A DNA stretch of 8,793 nt from Hyphomicrobiales bacterium (GTDB taxonomy: Bacteria; Pseudomonadota; Alphaproteobacteria; Rhizobiales; S144-23). Shown here piece after piece: positions 1-5,651 of this stretch. Below the pieces are notes generated by a model. That model worked only from the letters and a program-made list of their open reading frames with translations, was not told the DNA's origin and searched no databases. The stretch lies in the NCBI GenBank assembly GCA_015494375.1, contig WGBL01000091.1, positions 1 through 8,793 on the forward strand. Reading direction: 5' to 3'. Made by a program: the position numbers and the translations under genes. Position 1 is the stretch's first letter. Every line of letters begins with the position of its first letter.

Positions 1-16
1 CAAGGGGTAACGGATC

Positions 17-1009
17 ATGAGCATTCTGGTGACGGGCGGCGCCGGCTATATCGGCAGCCATATGGTTCTGGCGCTGCTTGACGCGGGCCGCGATGTGGTG
101 GTGCTCGATAATCTTTCGACGGGCCTTCGCCGGGCGGTGCCCGCGGCCGCCACCTTCATCGAGGGCGATGTGGGCGATGGTGCGCTCGTGCGCCGCGTCA
201 TCGCCCAGCACAATGTCGAGGCCATCATTCACTTCGCCGGCTCGATCGTGGTGCCCGACTCGATCCGCGACCCGCTCGGCTATTACGACAACAACACCGT
301 CAAGTCGCGCGCCCTCATCGCCGCGGCGGTGGCCGAGGGAGTAGGGCAATTCATTTTCTCATCAACGGCGGCCGTCTATGGCATGCCCGAAGTTGTACCG
401 GTGGGCGAAGATGCGCCCATGCGCCCCATCTCGCCCTATGGCAGCTCCAAGATGATGACCGAGCTGATGCTCGCCGATGTCGCCCGGGCCCATGATTTCC
501 GCTATGTGGCGCTTCGCTATTTCAATGTCGCGGGCGCCGATCCCGAGGGGCGCAGCGGGCAGTCGACGCCGCGCGCCACCCATCTGATCAAGGTTGCGTG
601 TGAGACCGCCCTCGGCAAGCGGCCGGTGCTCGAGGTCTATGGCAGCGACTACGACACGCCCGATGGCACCTGCATTCGCGACTATATCCATGTCAGCGAC
701 CTCGTCCGGGCCCATCTCGATGCCCTCGATTATCTCTCAGCGGGCGGGCGCTCGGAGGTGCTCAATTGCGGCTATGGTCGCGGCTATTCGGTGCGCGAGG
801 TGATTGCGGCGGTCAAGCGCGTGGCGAGGCGTGGCTTTGCGGTCAGCCAGGCGCCGCGGCGCCCTGGCGATCCGGCGATACTCGTCGCCGATGCGCGCAG
901 GATCTCACGCATTCTCGGCTGGCGCCCGCGGCTCGACGATCTCGATACCATCGTCGGCCATGCGCTCGCCTGGGAGCGCCAGCTTGACGCTCTGGCAACA
1001 CCGGCCTGA
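17..1009 (+). CDS. galE: UDP-glucose 4-epimerase (GalE), NAD-dependent SDR-type epimerase
   Basis: Extended short-chain dehydrogenase/reductase that interconverts UDP-glucose and UDP-galactose in the cytoplasm, supplying galactose for exopolysaccharide, lipopolysaccharide or the Leloir pathway. The 330-residue length is normal for GalE. Visible motifs are the NAD-binding glycine loop TGGAGYIGSH (residues 6-15), the acidic end of beta-2 in VLDNLSTG (29-36), the catalytic SST (115-117) and the YxxxK pair Y141/K145. The GalE-typical block around 212-233 (YDTPDGT, then RDYIHVSDL) separates it from other sugar-nucleotide epimerases. The ATG at 17 is preceded by AAGGGG at 2-7 with good spacing. A TAA at 8-10 could be the stop of a gene left of the window, but only a few bases of it are visible. 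The substrate could include UDP-GlcNAc/GalNAc; sequence alone does not settle this. No sugar-catabolic gal genes are visible, so a surface-polysaccharide role is an inference. Confidence 0.93.
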   Translation: MSILVTGGAGYIGSHMVLALLDAGRDVVVLDNLSTGLRRAVPAAATFIEGDVGDGALVRRVIAQHNVEAIIHFAGSIVVPDSIRDPLGYYDNNTVKSRALIAAAVAEGVGQFIFSSTAAVYGMPEVVPVGEDAPMRPISPYGSSKMMTELMLADVARAHDFRYVALRYFNVAGADPEGRSGQSTPRATHLIKVACETALGKRPVLEVYGSDYDTPDGTCIRDYIHVSDLVRAHLDALDYLSAGGRSEVLNCGYGRGYSVREVIAAVKRVARRGFAVSQAPRRPGDPAILVADARRISRILGWRPRLDDLDTIVGHALAWERQLDALATPA

Positions 1010-1352
1010 GGCAGCGACGGCGTGAATCGGCGACGGCCTGAGGCGCCGCCCGCCCGAGGCGATCGTGCCGGCGGCAACTCATGTTGGTTGTCATCCCCGC
1101 GCCCGCGGCCCTGCCCATGTCTGTCCTTGCATTGCCGGGATGGCCGTTCCATTGCGGCACGGCTCAGAACGTCGCATTAGCCCTAAATGGCTTCTTTCGC
1201 CTTTCATCACACGAATATCCGTTTTTACCTAAAATTCGAATCGTATCTGAAACGACCTCGCAAAACCTGCCCCAAATAATTCGGCCCCACAAGGCGCCGC
1301 GTCCATGGTGGGCGACGTGCGGCAATGAATCGCTTCGAAACAGGTGGGGCAG
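1010..1352. other. galE-vWA intergenic region with AT-rich leader
   Basis: No convincing gene lies here. The left part (to about 1170) is GC-rich and holds an 11-base direct repeat CGGCCTGAGGC at 1002-1012 and 1034-1044, the first copy spanning the galE stop codon. It also holds a GCCGCC/GGCGGC pair (1045-1050 with 1070-1075) that could be a weak galE terminator but lacks a T tract. From about 1180 to 1290 the sequence becomes markedly AT-rich for this genome, as expected of a promoter region for the downstream gene. A TAAAAT at 1230-1235 resembles a -10 element, but no good -35 lies at the right distance, so I do not call a specific promoter. Confidence 0.5.
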
Positions 1353-2690
1353 ATGATGAGGACAGGAAAATACAAGAGTCTGGCGACATGGCGTCGCTGG
1401 TATCGAGACAAAAAGGGCAACGTGGCCATGATTTTCGCCGCGGCCATCATCCCGGTTGTGGGGATCGTGGGCTCGGCGGTCGATTTTGCCACGGCATTCT
1501 CCGAGCGCACCAAGATGCAGGCGGCGCTCGACGCGGCCGTCATCGTGGCGGCCAAGGAATATGCGGCGACACGCAACGAGAACGGGGCCGTGGCCAAGGC
1601 GCGAGAACAGTATCTCGCCGCGGCCCAGCAGACCACGAAGGGCGATATCACAGCCCACAGTGTTACGGGCAACAAGATAAGCCTGACGGCCAGCGCCCAG
1701 GTGCCGACCTCTTTCATGGCCGTGATGGGCTATGAGACCATCCAAATTTCGGCGACCTCGGTGGCGCAGATGGAAGGCAAGGACCTCGAGCTCTCTGTCA
1801 TGCTCGACGTCACCGGGTCGATGTGGAACGACATGGACGCGCTGCGGGCGGCCGGGCTTGATCTCATTGACATCGTCATGGGCGCTTCCACACGCCCCCG
1901 GCGCATGGCGGTGGTGCCGTTCTCTTATGCGGTCAATGTCGGTCCCGACTACTTCCAGGCGGTGACCGGGCTGCCGGTGAGCGAGACAACCAGGAAATGC
2001 AAGAAATGGAAGAAAAGGAGGGGCCGGAAACGCTGCAAGAAATGGAAAACTCAAACCATTACTCGCAGCACATGCGTGGTCGCGCGCAAGGGAACCTACA
2101 AGACTTCTGACGCTGCACCGGGGCCTGGCGCCTATTTCGGCAGCTTCGATGAGGAGAAGAAATACGCCAACCACAGCTCGGCGCGCAAAGCGAGCTGTGA
2201 GCCCCGAAACTCGCTGGTGATCCCCTTGACCAGCAATCGCGCCATCCTGCGCCAGGCCATGCGGGATTTGCAGGCAGGTGGCTGGACGGCCGGCCATGTG
2301 GGCACGCTCTGGGCCTGGCAGATGCTTTCGCCCGACTGGGCCGCTGTCTGGCCGGCGGAGAGCACGCCGAGCGCCTATGACCCGAGCCGGGTGATGAAGG
2401 TCGCCATTCTCATGACCGACGGCCAGTACAACACCTGGTATGGCGAGGGCGGAACCTCGAACCAGCAGGCGCTCGACACCTGCAATGCCATGAAGGCCAA
2501 AGGCATCACCGTCTATACCATCGGCTTCGACATGGCAGGCCAGACGACGGCGATCAATCTGCTGAAAGCGTGTGCGAGCTCACCCGATCACTATTTCTTC
2601 CCCTATAATGGCGCCGCACTGCGCCAGGTGTTCCGCACCATCGGGGCCCAGATCGCGGATGGAGCGGACGGCATCACGCTCGCACGGTAA
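1353..2690 (+). CDS. TadE/TadG-like membrane-anchored protein with vWA (MIDAS) domain
   Basis: Predicted 445-residue envelope protein. A basic N-terminus is followed by GNVAMIF and a single hydrophobic segment (about residues 24-46) ending in VDFA. This is the hallmark of the putative Flp pilus-assembly TadE/G-like N-terminal region, which tethers such proteins to the inner membrane with the rest in the periplasm. The C-terminal part is a von Willebrand A domain with MIDAS metal-site motifs: DVTGS (D152-S156), a GGWTAGHVG loop with the Thr at 312, and MTDGQ with D356. Between the first two lies an unusual insertion (about 214-232) with 14 Lys/Arg among 19 residues and a repeated CKKWK; Cys are at 216, 228, 241 and 282. 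Start: an in-frame GTG at 1344 lies inside the AGGTGGGG ribosome binding site, so ATG 1353 or 1356 is more likely. No other tad genes are nearby, so a role in Tad pilus assembly is family-level inference. It could instead be a stand-alone surface protein. It ends before a strong terminator. Confidence 0.82.
   Translation: MMRTGKYKSLATWRRWYRDKKGNVAMIFAAAIIPVVGIVGSAVDFATAFSERTKMQAALDAAVIVAAKEYAATRNENGAVAKAREQYLAAAQQTTKGDITAHSVTGNKISLTASAQVPTSFMAVMGYETIQISATSVAQMEGKDLELSVMLDVTGSMWNDMDALRAAGLDLIDIVMGASTRPRRMAVVPFSYAVNVGPDYFQAVTGLPVSETTRKCKKWKKRRGRKRCKKWKTQTITRSTCVVARKGTYKTSDAAPGPGAYFGSFDEEKKYANHSSARKASCEPRNSLVIPLTSNRAILRQAMRDLQAGGWTAGHVGTLWAWQMLSPDWAAVWPAESTPSAYDPSRVMKVAILMTDGQYNTWYGEGGTSNQQALDTCNAMKAKGITVYTIGFDMAGQTTAINLLKACASSPDHYFFPYNGAALRQVFRTIGAQIADGADGITLAR
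1998..2047 (+). repeat. 14-bp direct repeat encoding duplicated CKKWK in the vWA gene
   Basis: TGCAAGAAATGGAA occurs at 1998-2011 and again at 2034-2047, exactly 36 bases (12 codons) apart and in the reading frame, so both copies encode Cys-Lys-Lys-Trp-Lys. The surrounding 60 bases are purine- and A-rich, unlike the flanking GC-rich coding sequence, and include an internal AAGGAGG resembling a ribosome binding site. The pattern suggests a small in-frame duplication within a lysine-rich insertion. Confidence 0.8.
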
Positions 2691-2803
2691 GAGGCGTGCG
2701 GTTGGGGGCGGTCAGGGATTCGCGGTGCGGTGCGGCCCCATCTGACATGCGCCCTGCCGACGCACCCAGAGCTCGGACGAAGCAAGAAACAAGGCGAAAG
2801 ACG

Positions 2804-2839
2804 AGCGCCGGCGGCAAGCTCCGCCGGCGCTTTCCTCTT
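2804..2839 (+). terminator. Strong, probably bidirectional intrinsic terminator
   Basis: A perfect 11-bp inverted repeat, AGCGCCGGCGG (2804-2814) and CCGCCGGCGCT (2821-2831), encloses a 6-base loop. On the plus strand it runs into TTTCCTCTT, an imperfect T tract, which would end the vWA transcript. On the minus strand the hairpin is followed by CGTCTTTCGCC and further T-rich bases, so it may also stop transcription coming from grpE. The genes on either side converge, so a shared terminator makes sense. The rest of the 2691-2923 gap holds only a small imperfect palindrome, GCGTTTGCAAGCGC (2866-2879), on the grpE side. Confidence 0.82.
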
Positions 2840-2923
2840 ACAAGATCTCAAGTCAGCAAAACGTCGCGTTTGCAAGCGCTAAGCCGGCGAGGCTTTGCGA
2901 CAGCGAGGCGTGCGCTCCGAGGC

Positions 2924-4099
2924 TCAGGATTTCTCGCCCGCCTCCTTGCTCTCCTGAGCGTCGGGCGGCCCTTCGGTGGCGGTTTGTCGGTTTTTGTCTT
3001 TTCCTCGTTCTCCGGCCTCTGCTGCTCGCTTGCCGCTTTCTCCGGAGCTGGCGGGCTCGACGTGCTCGACGGCCTCGGCGTGCTCGTTGGCTTTGGCGCC
3101 ACCTTCGCCATCACCCGCCACTGTTTTCTCGCTTTTCTCGCTTTTTGCGCTCTCGGCATCCTCGCTGCCGCGAGCCTCCTCCGCCTCACCCTTGCCGGAG
3201 CCACCGCCTGAGGCCTCGGCTGCCTGCGACGCCTTAGAGCTGTCGCCTTTTGCAATCGAGACACTGGCCGAACGCAGAACCCGATCGGCGATCTTGTAGC
3301 CGTGCTCAAATACGTCGACCACCGACTTCGGCGGCGCCCCCGGAGCATCGACCTCGAGCATGGCATGGTGGAGATTGGGATCGAACGGCTCGCCCTTGGG
3401 GTCGTAGCGCGTAATGCCGTGGCGCTCGAGGGCCTTGAGGAACTCCTTTTCGGTCATCTCGATGCCTTCGACGAAGCTCTTGAGGACGGGGTCCTGGGCA
3501 ACCGCCTCTTCAGGCACCGCCTGGCGTGCACGCTGCATGCTGTCGCCCACCGAGAGCAGCGACTTGGCAAAATCGGCGATCGCATATTTCGCCATCTCGC
3601 TCAGCTCACGCGCGGTTCGCTTGCGCAAATTCTCCATCTCCGCCATGGCGCGAAGCAGCTTGTCTTTGAGCTCGGCATTCTCCGCCTCGAGCTCGGCGAT
3701 GCGCGCTTCGGCCGCCCCGGGTTTCTGAGATGGCCCGGCCGATTCGCTCGCGCCGGCTGTGTCGGTCGTCGGCGCCTCGGGGGTGTCGGACGCAGGCGTC
3801 TCGGTTCCCTCGGCCTCTCGGGGCGGCGCGCCCATCTGAGCCCTTTCGGCCTGCTCCGCCGCCTGGAGCGTGGCCTCCTTGGTGCCGTCCTGGCTGTCTG
3901 CGTCGCCTCCGCCACCTCCATCGCCTTCGCGGGCGGCGCCATTCGTCGAGCCAAGGGGCTGCGCCGCGCCCTCCTCAGCCACATCGGGGCGCGTGTCTGT
4001 GGTCCCGACAGTTGCGGCTTCGGCGCCTGTCGGCTTTTCCTCACGCTCCTCGGCAGAACCCTCGGCAGGCGCGTTGTCGTTTTGCTTTGTATCAACCAT
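2924..4099 (-). CDS. grpE: GrpE, DnaK nucleotide exchange factor, with long N- and C-terminal acidic tails
   Basis: Cytoplasmic co-chaperone that releases ADP from DnaK. From the ATG at 4099 it has 391 residues, roughly twice the usual 180-220. The recognisable core is about residues 130-284: a long coiled coil (about 130-173, including LRAMAEMENLRKRTARE) and the C-terminal beta head. The complete GrpE signature is present: FDPNLHHAM (239-247), then GYKIADRVLRSASVSI (267-282). Before the core lie about 130 residues rich in Glu, Ala, Gly, Thr and Asp. After it lie about 107 residues rich in Glu, Ala, Lys, Ser and Gly, including KSEKSEK. Both tails look disordered. Start: GTG 4150 and ATG 4120 are in frame but lack a spaced ribosome binding site; MVDTKQND at 4099 resembles usual GrpE N-termini, though its own binding site is also weak (GCGAG 11 bases upstream). 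It lies 121 bases downstream of hrcA and has its own heat-shock-like promoter. dnaK and dnaJ are not in the window. Confidence 0.93.
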   Translation of the reverse strand: MVDTKQNDNAPAEGSAEEREEKPTGAEAATVGTTDTRPDVAEEGAAQPLGSTNGAAREGDGGGGGDADSQDGTKEATLQAAEQAERAQMGAPPREAEGTETPASDTPEAPTTDTAGASESAGPSQKPGAAEARIAELEAENAELKDKLLRAMAEMENLRKRTARELSEMAKYAIADFAKSLLSVGDSMQRARQAVPEEAVAQDPVLKSFVEGIEMTEKEFLKALERHGITRYDPKGEPFDPNLHHAMLEVDAPGAPPKSVVDVFEHGYKIADRVLRSASVSIAKGDSSKASQAAEASGGGSGKGEAEEARGSEDAESAKSEKSEKTVAGDGEGGAKANEHAEAVEHVEPASSGESGKRAAEAGERGKDKNRQTATEGPPDAQESKEAGEKS

Positions 4100-4196
4100 G
4101 GGGGTATTGGCTCGCTCCATTGTCGCGGGAATTTCGCAGGAAATTGTCACCCTCGCCAGCCCGCCGACGCTGGGCTGCGGCTGAGCTTCGCGACTG

Positions 4197-4225
4197 ATAT
4201 CAGCTCAGGCGCAGCAAAATTCAAG
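4197..4225 (-). promoter_or_regulatory. RpoH (sigma-32)-like promoter of grpE
   Basis: Reading the minus strand, CTTGAA (4225-4220), a 16-base spacer, and CTGATAT (4203-4197) followed by CAG. This fits the alphaproteobacterial heat-shock pattern CTTGAM-N16-CYTATNT with one mismatch in the -10. The -35 overlaps the hrcA stop codon. Initiation would fall near 4190, giving a leader of about 90 bases before the grpE ATG. From memory, a secondary heat-inducible promoter just upstream of grpE has been reported in Caulobacter, which agrees with this position. The call rests on sequence match only. Confidence 0.6.
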
Positions 4226-5300
4226 TGATCATCCGACCGACGAGCCGCGCCGTATAGTCCACGATGGGAATGATACGGGCATAGTTGAGCCGCGTCGGGC
4301 CGATGACACCAAGCACGCCGACGACCTTTTTGTCGTGGTCGTGGAAGGGCGCGGCAATGAGCGATGAGCCCGACAGCGAGAACAACTGGCTTTCAGAGCC
4401 TATGAAAATGCGCACGCCGTCGGCCTCGTCGGCAAGGGTCAACAGCTCGATCAGCTCGCGCTTGGTCTCGAGATCATCGAAAAGCATGCGAATGCGCTCG
4501 AGATCCTCTGCGGCCTGGAGATCGGACAGAAGGTGCGAGCGGCCTCTGACGATGAGGCTTTTCGTTTGCTCTTCGCCGCCCGACCAGGTGGCGAGGCCCG
4601 CCTCGATCACCTTGGTCGTGAGTGCGTCGAGCTCAGCCTCGGCCTTCTTGAGCTCGCGCTCGAGCGTGCGGCGGGCCTCATCGACCGTCATGCCCTTGAG
4701 GTGGGCGTTGAGGTAGTTGGCCGCCTCGACAAGAGCCGACGCCGGCAGCCCCGGCGGCAGATCGATGACGCGGTTTTCCACGTCGCCATGCTCACCGACA
4801 ATGATCACGAGCGCCTTTGTCGGCTCGAGGCGCAAGAACTCGATATGCTTGATGCGCGGCACCTGTTTTTCCGCAAGCACGACACCGGCGCAATGGGACA
4901 GACCCGAGATCATCTCGCTGGCTTCGGCGAGCACGCCCTCAATGCTCTGATCACCCTGGGCCGCTTCGATGCGCGCGGCAATCGTCTGTTGTTCGACCGG
5001 TGAGAGGTCGCCAAGCTCGAGCAGCGCATCGACGAAAAAGCGCAGCCCCGATTCCGTGGGCACGCGCCCAGCCGACGTGTGGGGCGAATAGATGAGTCCC
5101 AGCTGTTCGAGGTCACTCATGACATTGCGCACCGAGGCGGGCGAGAGCGCCATGGGCAATTGCCGAGATACATTGCGCGAGCCCACCGGCTCGCCGGTCT
5201 CAAGATACGTCTCGACGATGCGCCGGAAGATTTCGCGCGAACGCGCATCGAGGTTCTGGCTTTCGGCGGCTGACACAACCATCGCTCGTTGCGACCGCAT
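4221..5300 (-). CDS. hrcA: HrcA heat-inducible transcription repressor
   Basis: Repressor that in characterised bacteria binds CIRCE operators and holds down groESL and related chaperone genes until GroEL is titrated by unfolded protein. It has 359 residues from ATG 5300, in line with the family. The N-terminal winged helix-turn-helix covers about residues 17-85, with EPVGSRNVSRQL (37-48), SPASVRNVMSDLEQLGLI (53-70) and SAGRVPTE (76-83). The middle is the GAF-like insert and dimerisation region, and the C-terminus carries the diagnostic GPTRLNYARIIP (334-345). Start: the frame stays open to 5444, but a good promoter lies at 5336-5364 inside that stretch, so the start must be ATG 5300 or ATG 5282. 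The short AACGGGAAT before 5300 is only a modest ribosome binding site. It is transcribed ahead of grpE, the usual alphaproteobacterial pairing, and divergently from rph. Confidence 0.95.
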   Translation of the reverse strand: MRSQRAMVVSAAESQNLDARSREIFRRIVETYLETGEPVGSRNVSRQLPMALSPASVRNVMSDLEQLGLIYSPHTSAGRVPTESGLRFFVDALLELGDLSPVEQQTIAARIEAAQGDQSIEGVLAEASEMISGLSHCAGVVLAEKQVPRIKHIEFLRLEPTKALVIIVGEHGDVENRVIDLPPGLPASALVEAANYLNAHLKGMTVDEARRTLERELKKAEAELDALTTKVIEAGLATWSGGEEQTKSLIVRGRSHLLSDLQAAEDLERIRMLFDDLETKRELIELLTLADEADGVRIFIGSESQLFSLSGSSLIAAPFHDHDKKVVGVLGVIGPTRLNYARIIPIVDYTARLVGRMIT

Positions 5301-5335
5301 ATTCCCGTTCTGTTCCAAGCTTGTTCTGGGACGAA

Positions 5336-5364
5336 ATGTAGGCGCCGGCCGCCCGGTCGTCAAA
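5336..5364 (-). promoter_or_regulatory. hrcA promoter, RpoH-like and also sigma-70-compatible
   Basis: On the minus strand, TTTGAC (5364-5359), a 16-base spacer, and CCTACAT (5342-5336) fit the RpoH pattern CTTGAM-N16-CYTATNT with one mismatch in each box. The same stretch also reads as a housekeeping promoter, TTGACG-N17-TACATT (5363-5358 and 5340-5335). Initiation near 5329 would leave a leader of about 28 bases to ATG 5300. The match is good for either sigma factor, and dual use is possible. It also rules out the upstream extension of the hrcA frame. Confidence 0.65.
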
Positions 5365-5410
5365 CCTCGCGGGCAGTCGCAGGAGCCGCCACTGGGAAAC
5401 GGCAGAACCG

Positions 5411-5440
5411 CGCTCAGATTGATCATTTGATCCCTGAGCG
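5411..5440. promoter_or_regulatory. Two-tier dyad (possible operator or RNA hairpin)
   Basis: Outer arms CGCTCAG (5411-5417) and CTGAGCG (5434-5440) are perfect inverted repeats. Inside them, GATCA (5421-5425) and TGATC (5428-5432) form a second perfect pair around TT. Twelve base pairs over 30 bases, placed in the divergent hrcA-rph region, suggest a dimeric regulator site or a structured 5' end. It does not match CIRCE, whose arms are 9 bases separated by 9. No T tract follows on either strand, so it is not an ordinary terminator. Its right half overlaps a possible -35 for rph. Confidence 0.45.
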
Positions 5441-5455
5441 CCAAGGGCCTAGTTT
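5427..5455 (+). promoter_or_regulatory. Weak candidate promoter for the rph operon
   Basis: TTGATC (5427-5432), a 17-base spacer and TAGTTT (5450-5455) give four of six and three of six matches to the sigma-70 boxes with ideal spacing. It would start transcription near 5462, about 190 bases before rph. It is the best plus-strand candidate I found between hrcA and rph, but the -10 is poor and another start site further right is quite possible. Confidence 0.28.
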
Positions 5456-5468
5456 CGCGGGGCCTTGG
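5441..5468. other. Hairpin abutting the dyad in the hrcA-rph region
   Basis: CCAAGG (5441-5446) pairs with CCTTGG (5463-5468). After a one-base bulge, CC pairs with GG, enclosing a loop of about ten bases. It begins at the base right after the 5411-5440 dyad, so the two form one continuous structured block of 58 bases. No T-rich tail follows on either strand. Function is unknown; it may shape the rph leader if transcription starts upstream. Confidence 0.4.
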
Positions 5469-5490
5469 GGGCTCGTGAGCTCGAGCGCGC

Positions 5491-5576
5491 CATCAAGCCC
5501 CATCGAGCCCCACGAGCCCATGATCCGGCCATGAAGCCATAATCCGGCCATCACGCAACGACGGAACCGACGGAAC
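5491..5576. repeat. Cluster of short degenerate tandem repeats upstream of rph
   Basis: Three different repeats sit side by side. First, a 10-base unit CATCRAGCCC at 5491-5500 and 5501-5510, with a degenerate third copy from 5511. Second, a 15-base unit CCATRATCCGGCCAT at 5518-5532 and 5537-5551, period 19. Third, a 9-base unit CGACGGAAC at 5559-5567 and 5568-5576. In addition GGGCTCGTG (5469-5477) is the inverse of CACGAGCCC (5511-5519). No protein-coding signal explains the block. It may be slippage-prone non-coding sequence or a set of binding sites. Confidence 0.7.
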
Positions 5577-5651
5577 CCATGAAGCAACGGCGAAAACGAT
5601 GACAAGAACAACAGAAACAAGAGCTAGAGAAAGAGGAGATGCCTGAGAGCC
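5577..5651 (+). promoter_or_regulatory. A-rich leader and ribosome binding site of rph
   Basis: This stretch is unusually rich in A and almost free of T, which should leave the mRNA unstructured around the start. AGAGGAG at 5632-5638 is a good anti-16S match, but it lies 13 bases before the rph ATG, slightly far. It directly abuts a second ATG at 5639 in another frame that opens only a 20-codon ORF. A weaker GAGAG at 5645-5649 is too close. The rph ATG at 5652 is nevertheless supported by the protein's N-terminus. Confidence 0.5.

Noticed and set aside
1180..1240. Possible CtrA boxes (TTAA-N7-TTAA) before the vWA gene
   Set aside because: Only partial half-sites such as TTAG and TTAC are present, without the spaced pair.
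1164..2297. 377-codon minus-strand frame over the vWA gene
   Set aside because: Antisense shadow of a gene with intact TadE/G and MIDAS motifs. Its sequence is His/Arg/Gly-rich without domain features.
4100..4150. Longer grpE starts at GTG 4150 or ATG 4120
   Set aside because: Neither has a properly spaced ribosome binding site, and the residues added do not resemble GrpE N-termini. ATG 4120 remains a minor possibility.
3302..4228. 308-codon plus-strand frame over grpE
   Set aside because: Antisense to the GrpE core and tails. Its composition mirrors the low-complexity codons of grpE, and no ribosome binding site or domain is seen.
5411..5440. Dyad read as a degenerate CIRCE element
   Set aside because: Arm sequence and spacing do not match CIRCE. 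The resemblance is limited to containing GCTCA/TGAGC.
5301..5444. In-frame N-terminal extension of hrcA
   Set aside because: A promoter with correctly spaced boxes lies inside it at 5336-5364, and HrcA proteins do not carry such an extension.
5441..5468. Hairpin read as an intrinsic terminator
   Set aside because: The stem is short and bulged, there is no T tract on either strand, and it lies between divergent genes where no terminator is expected.
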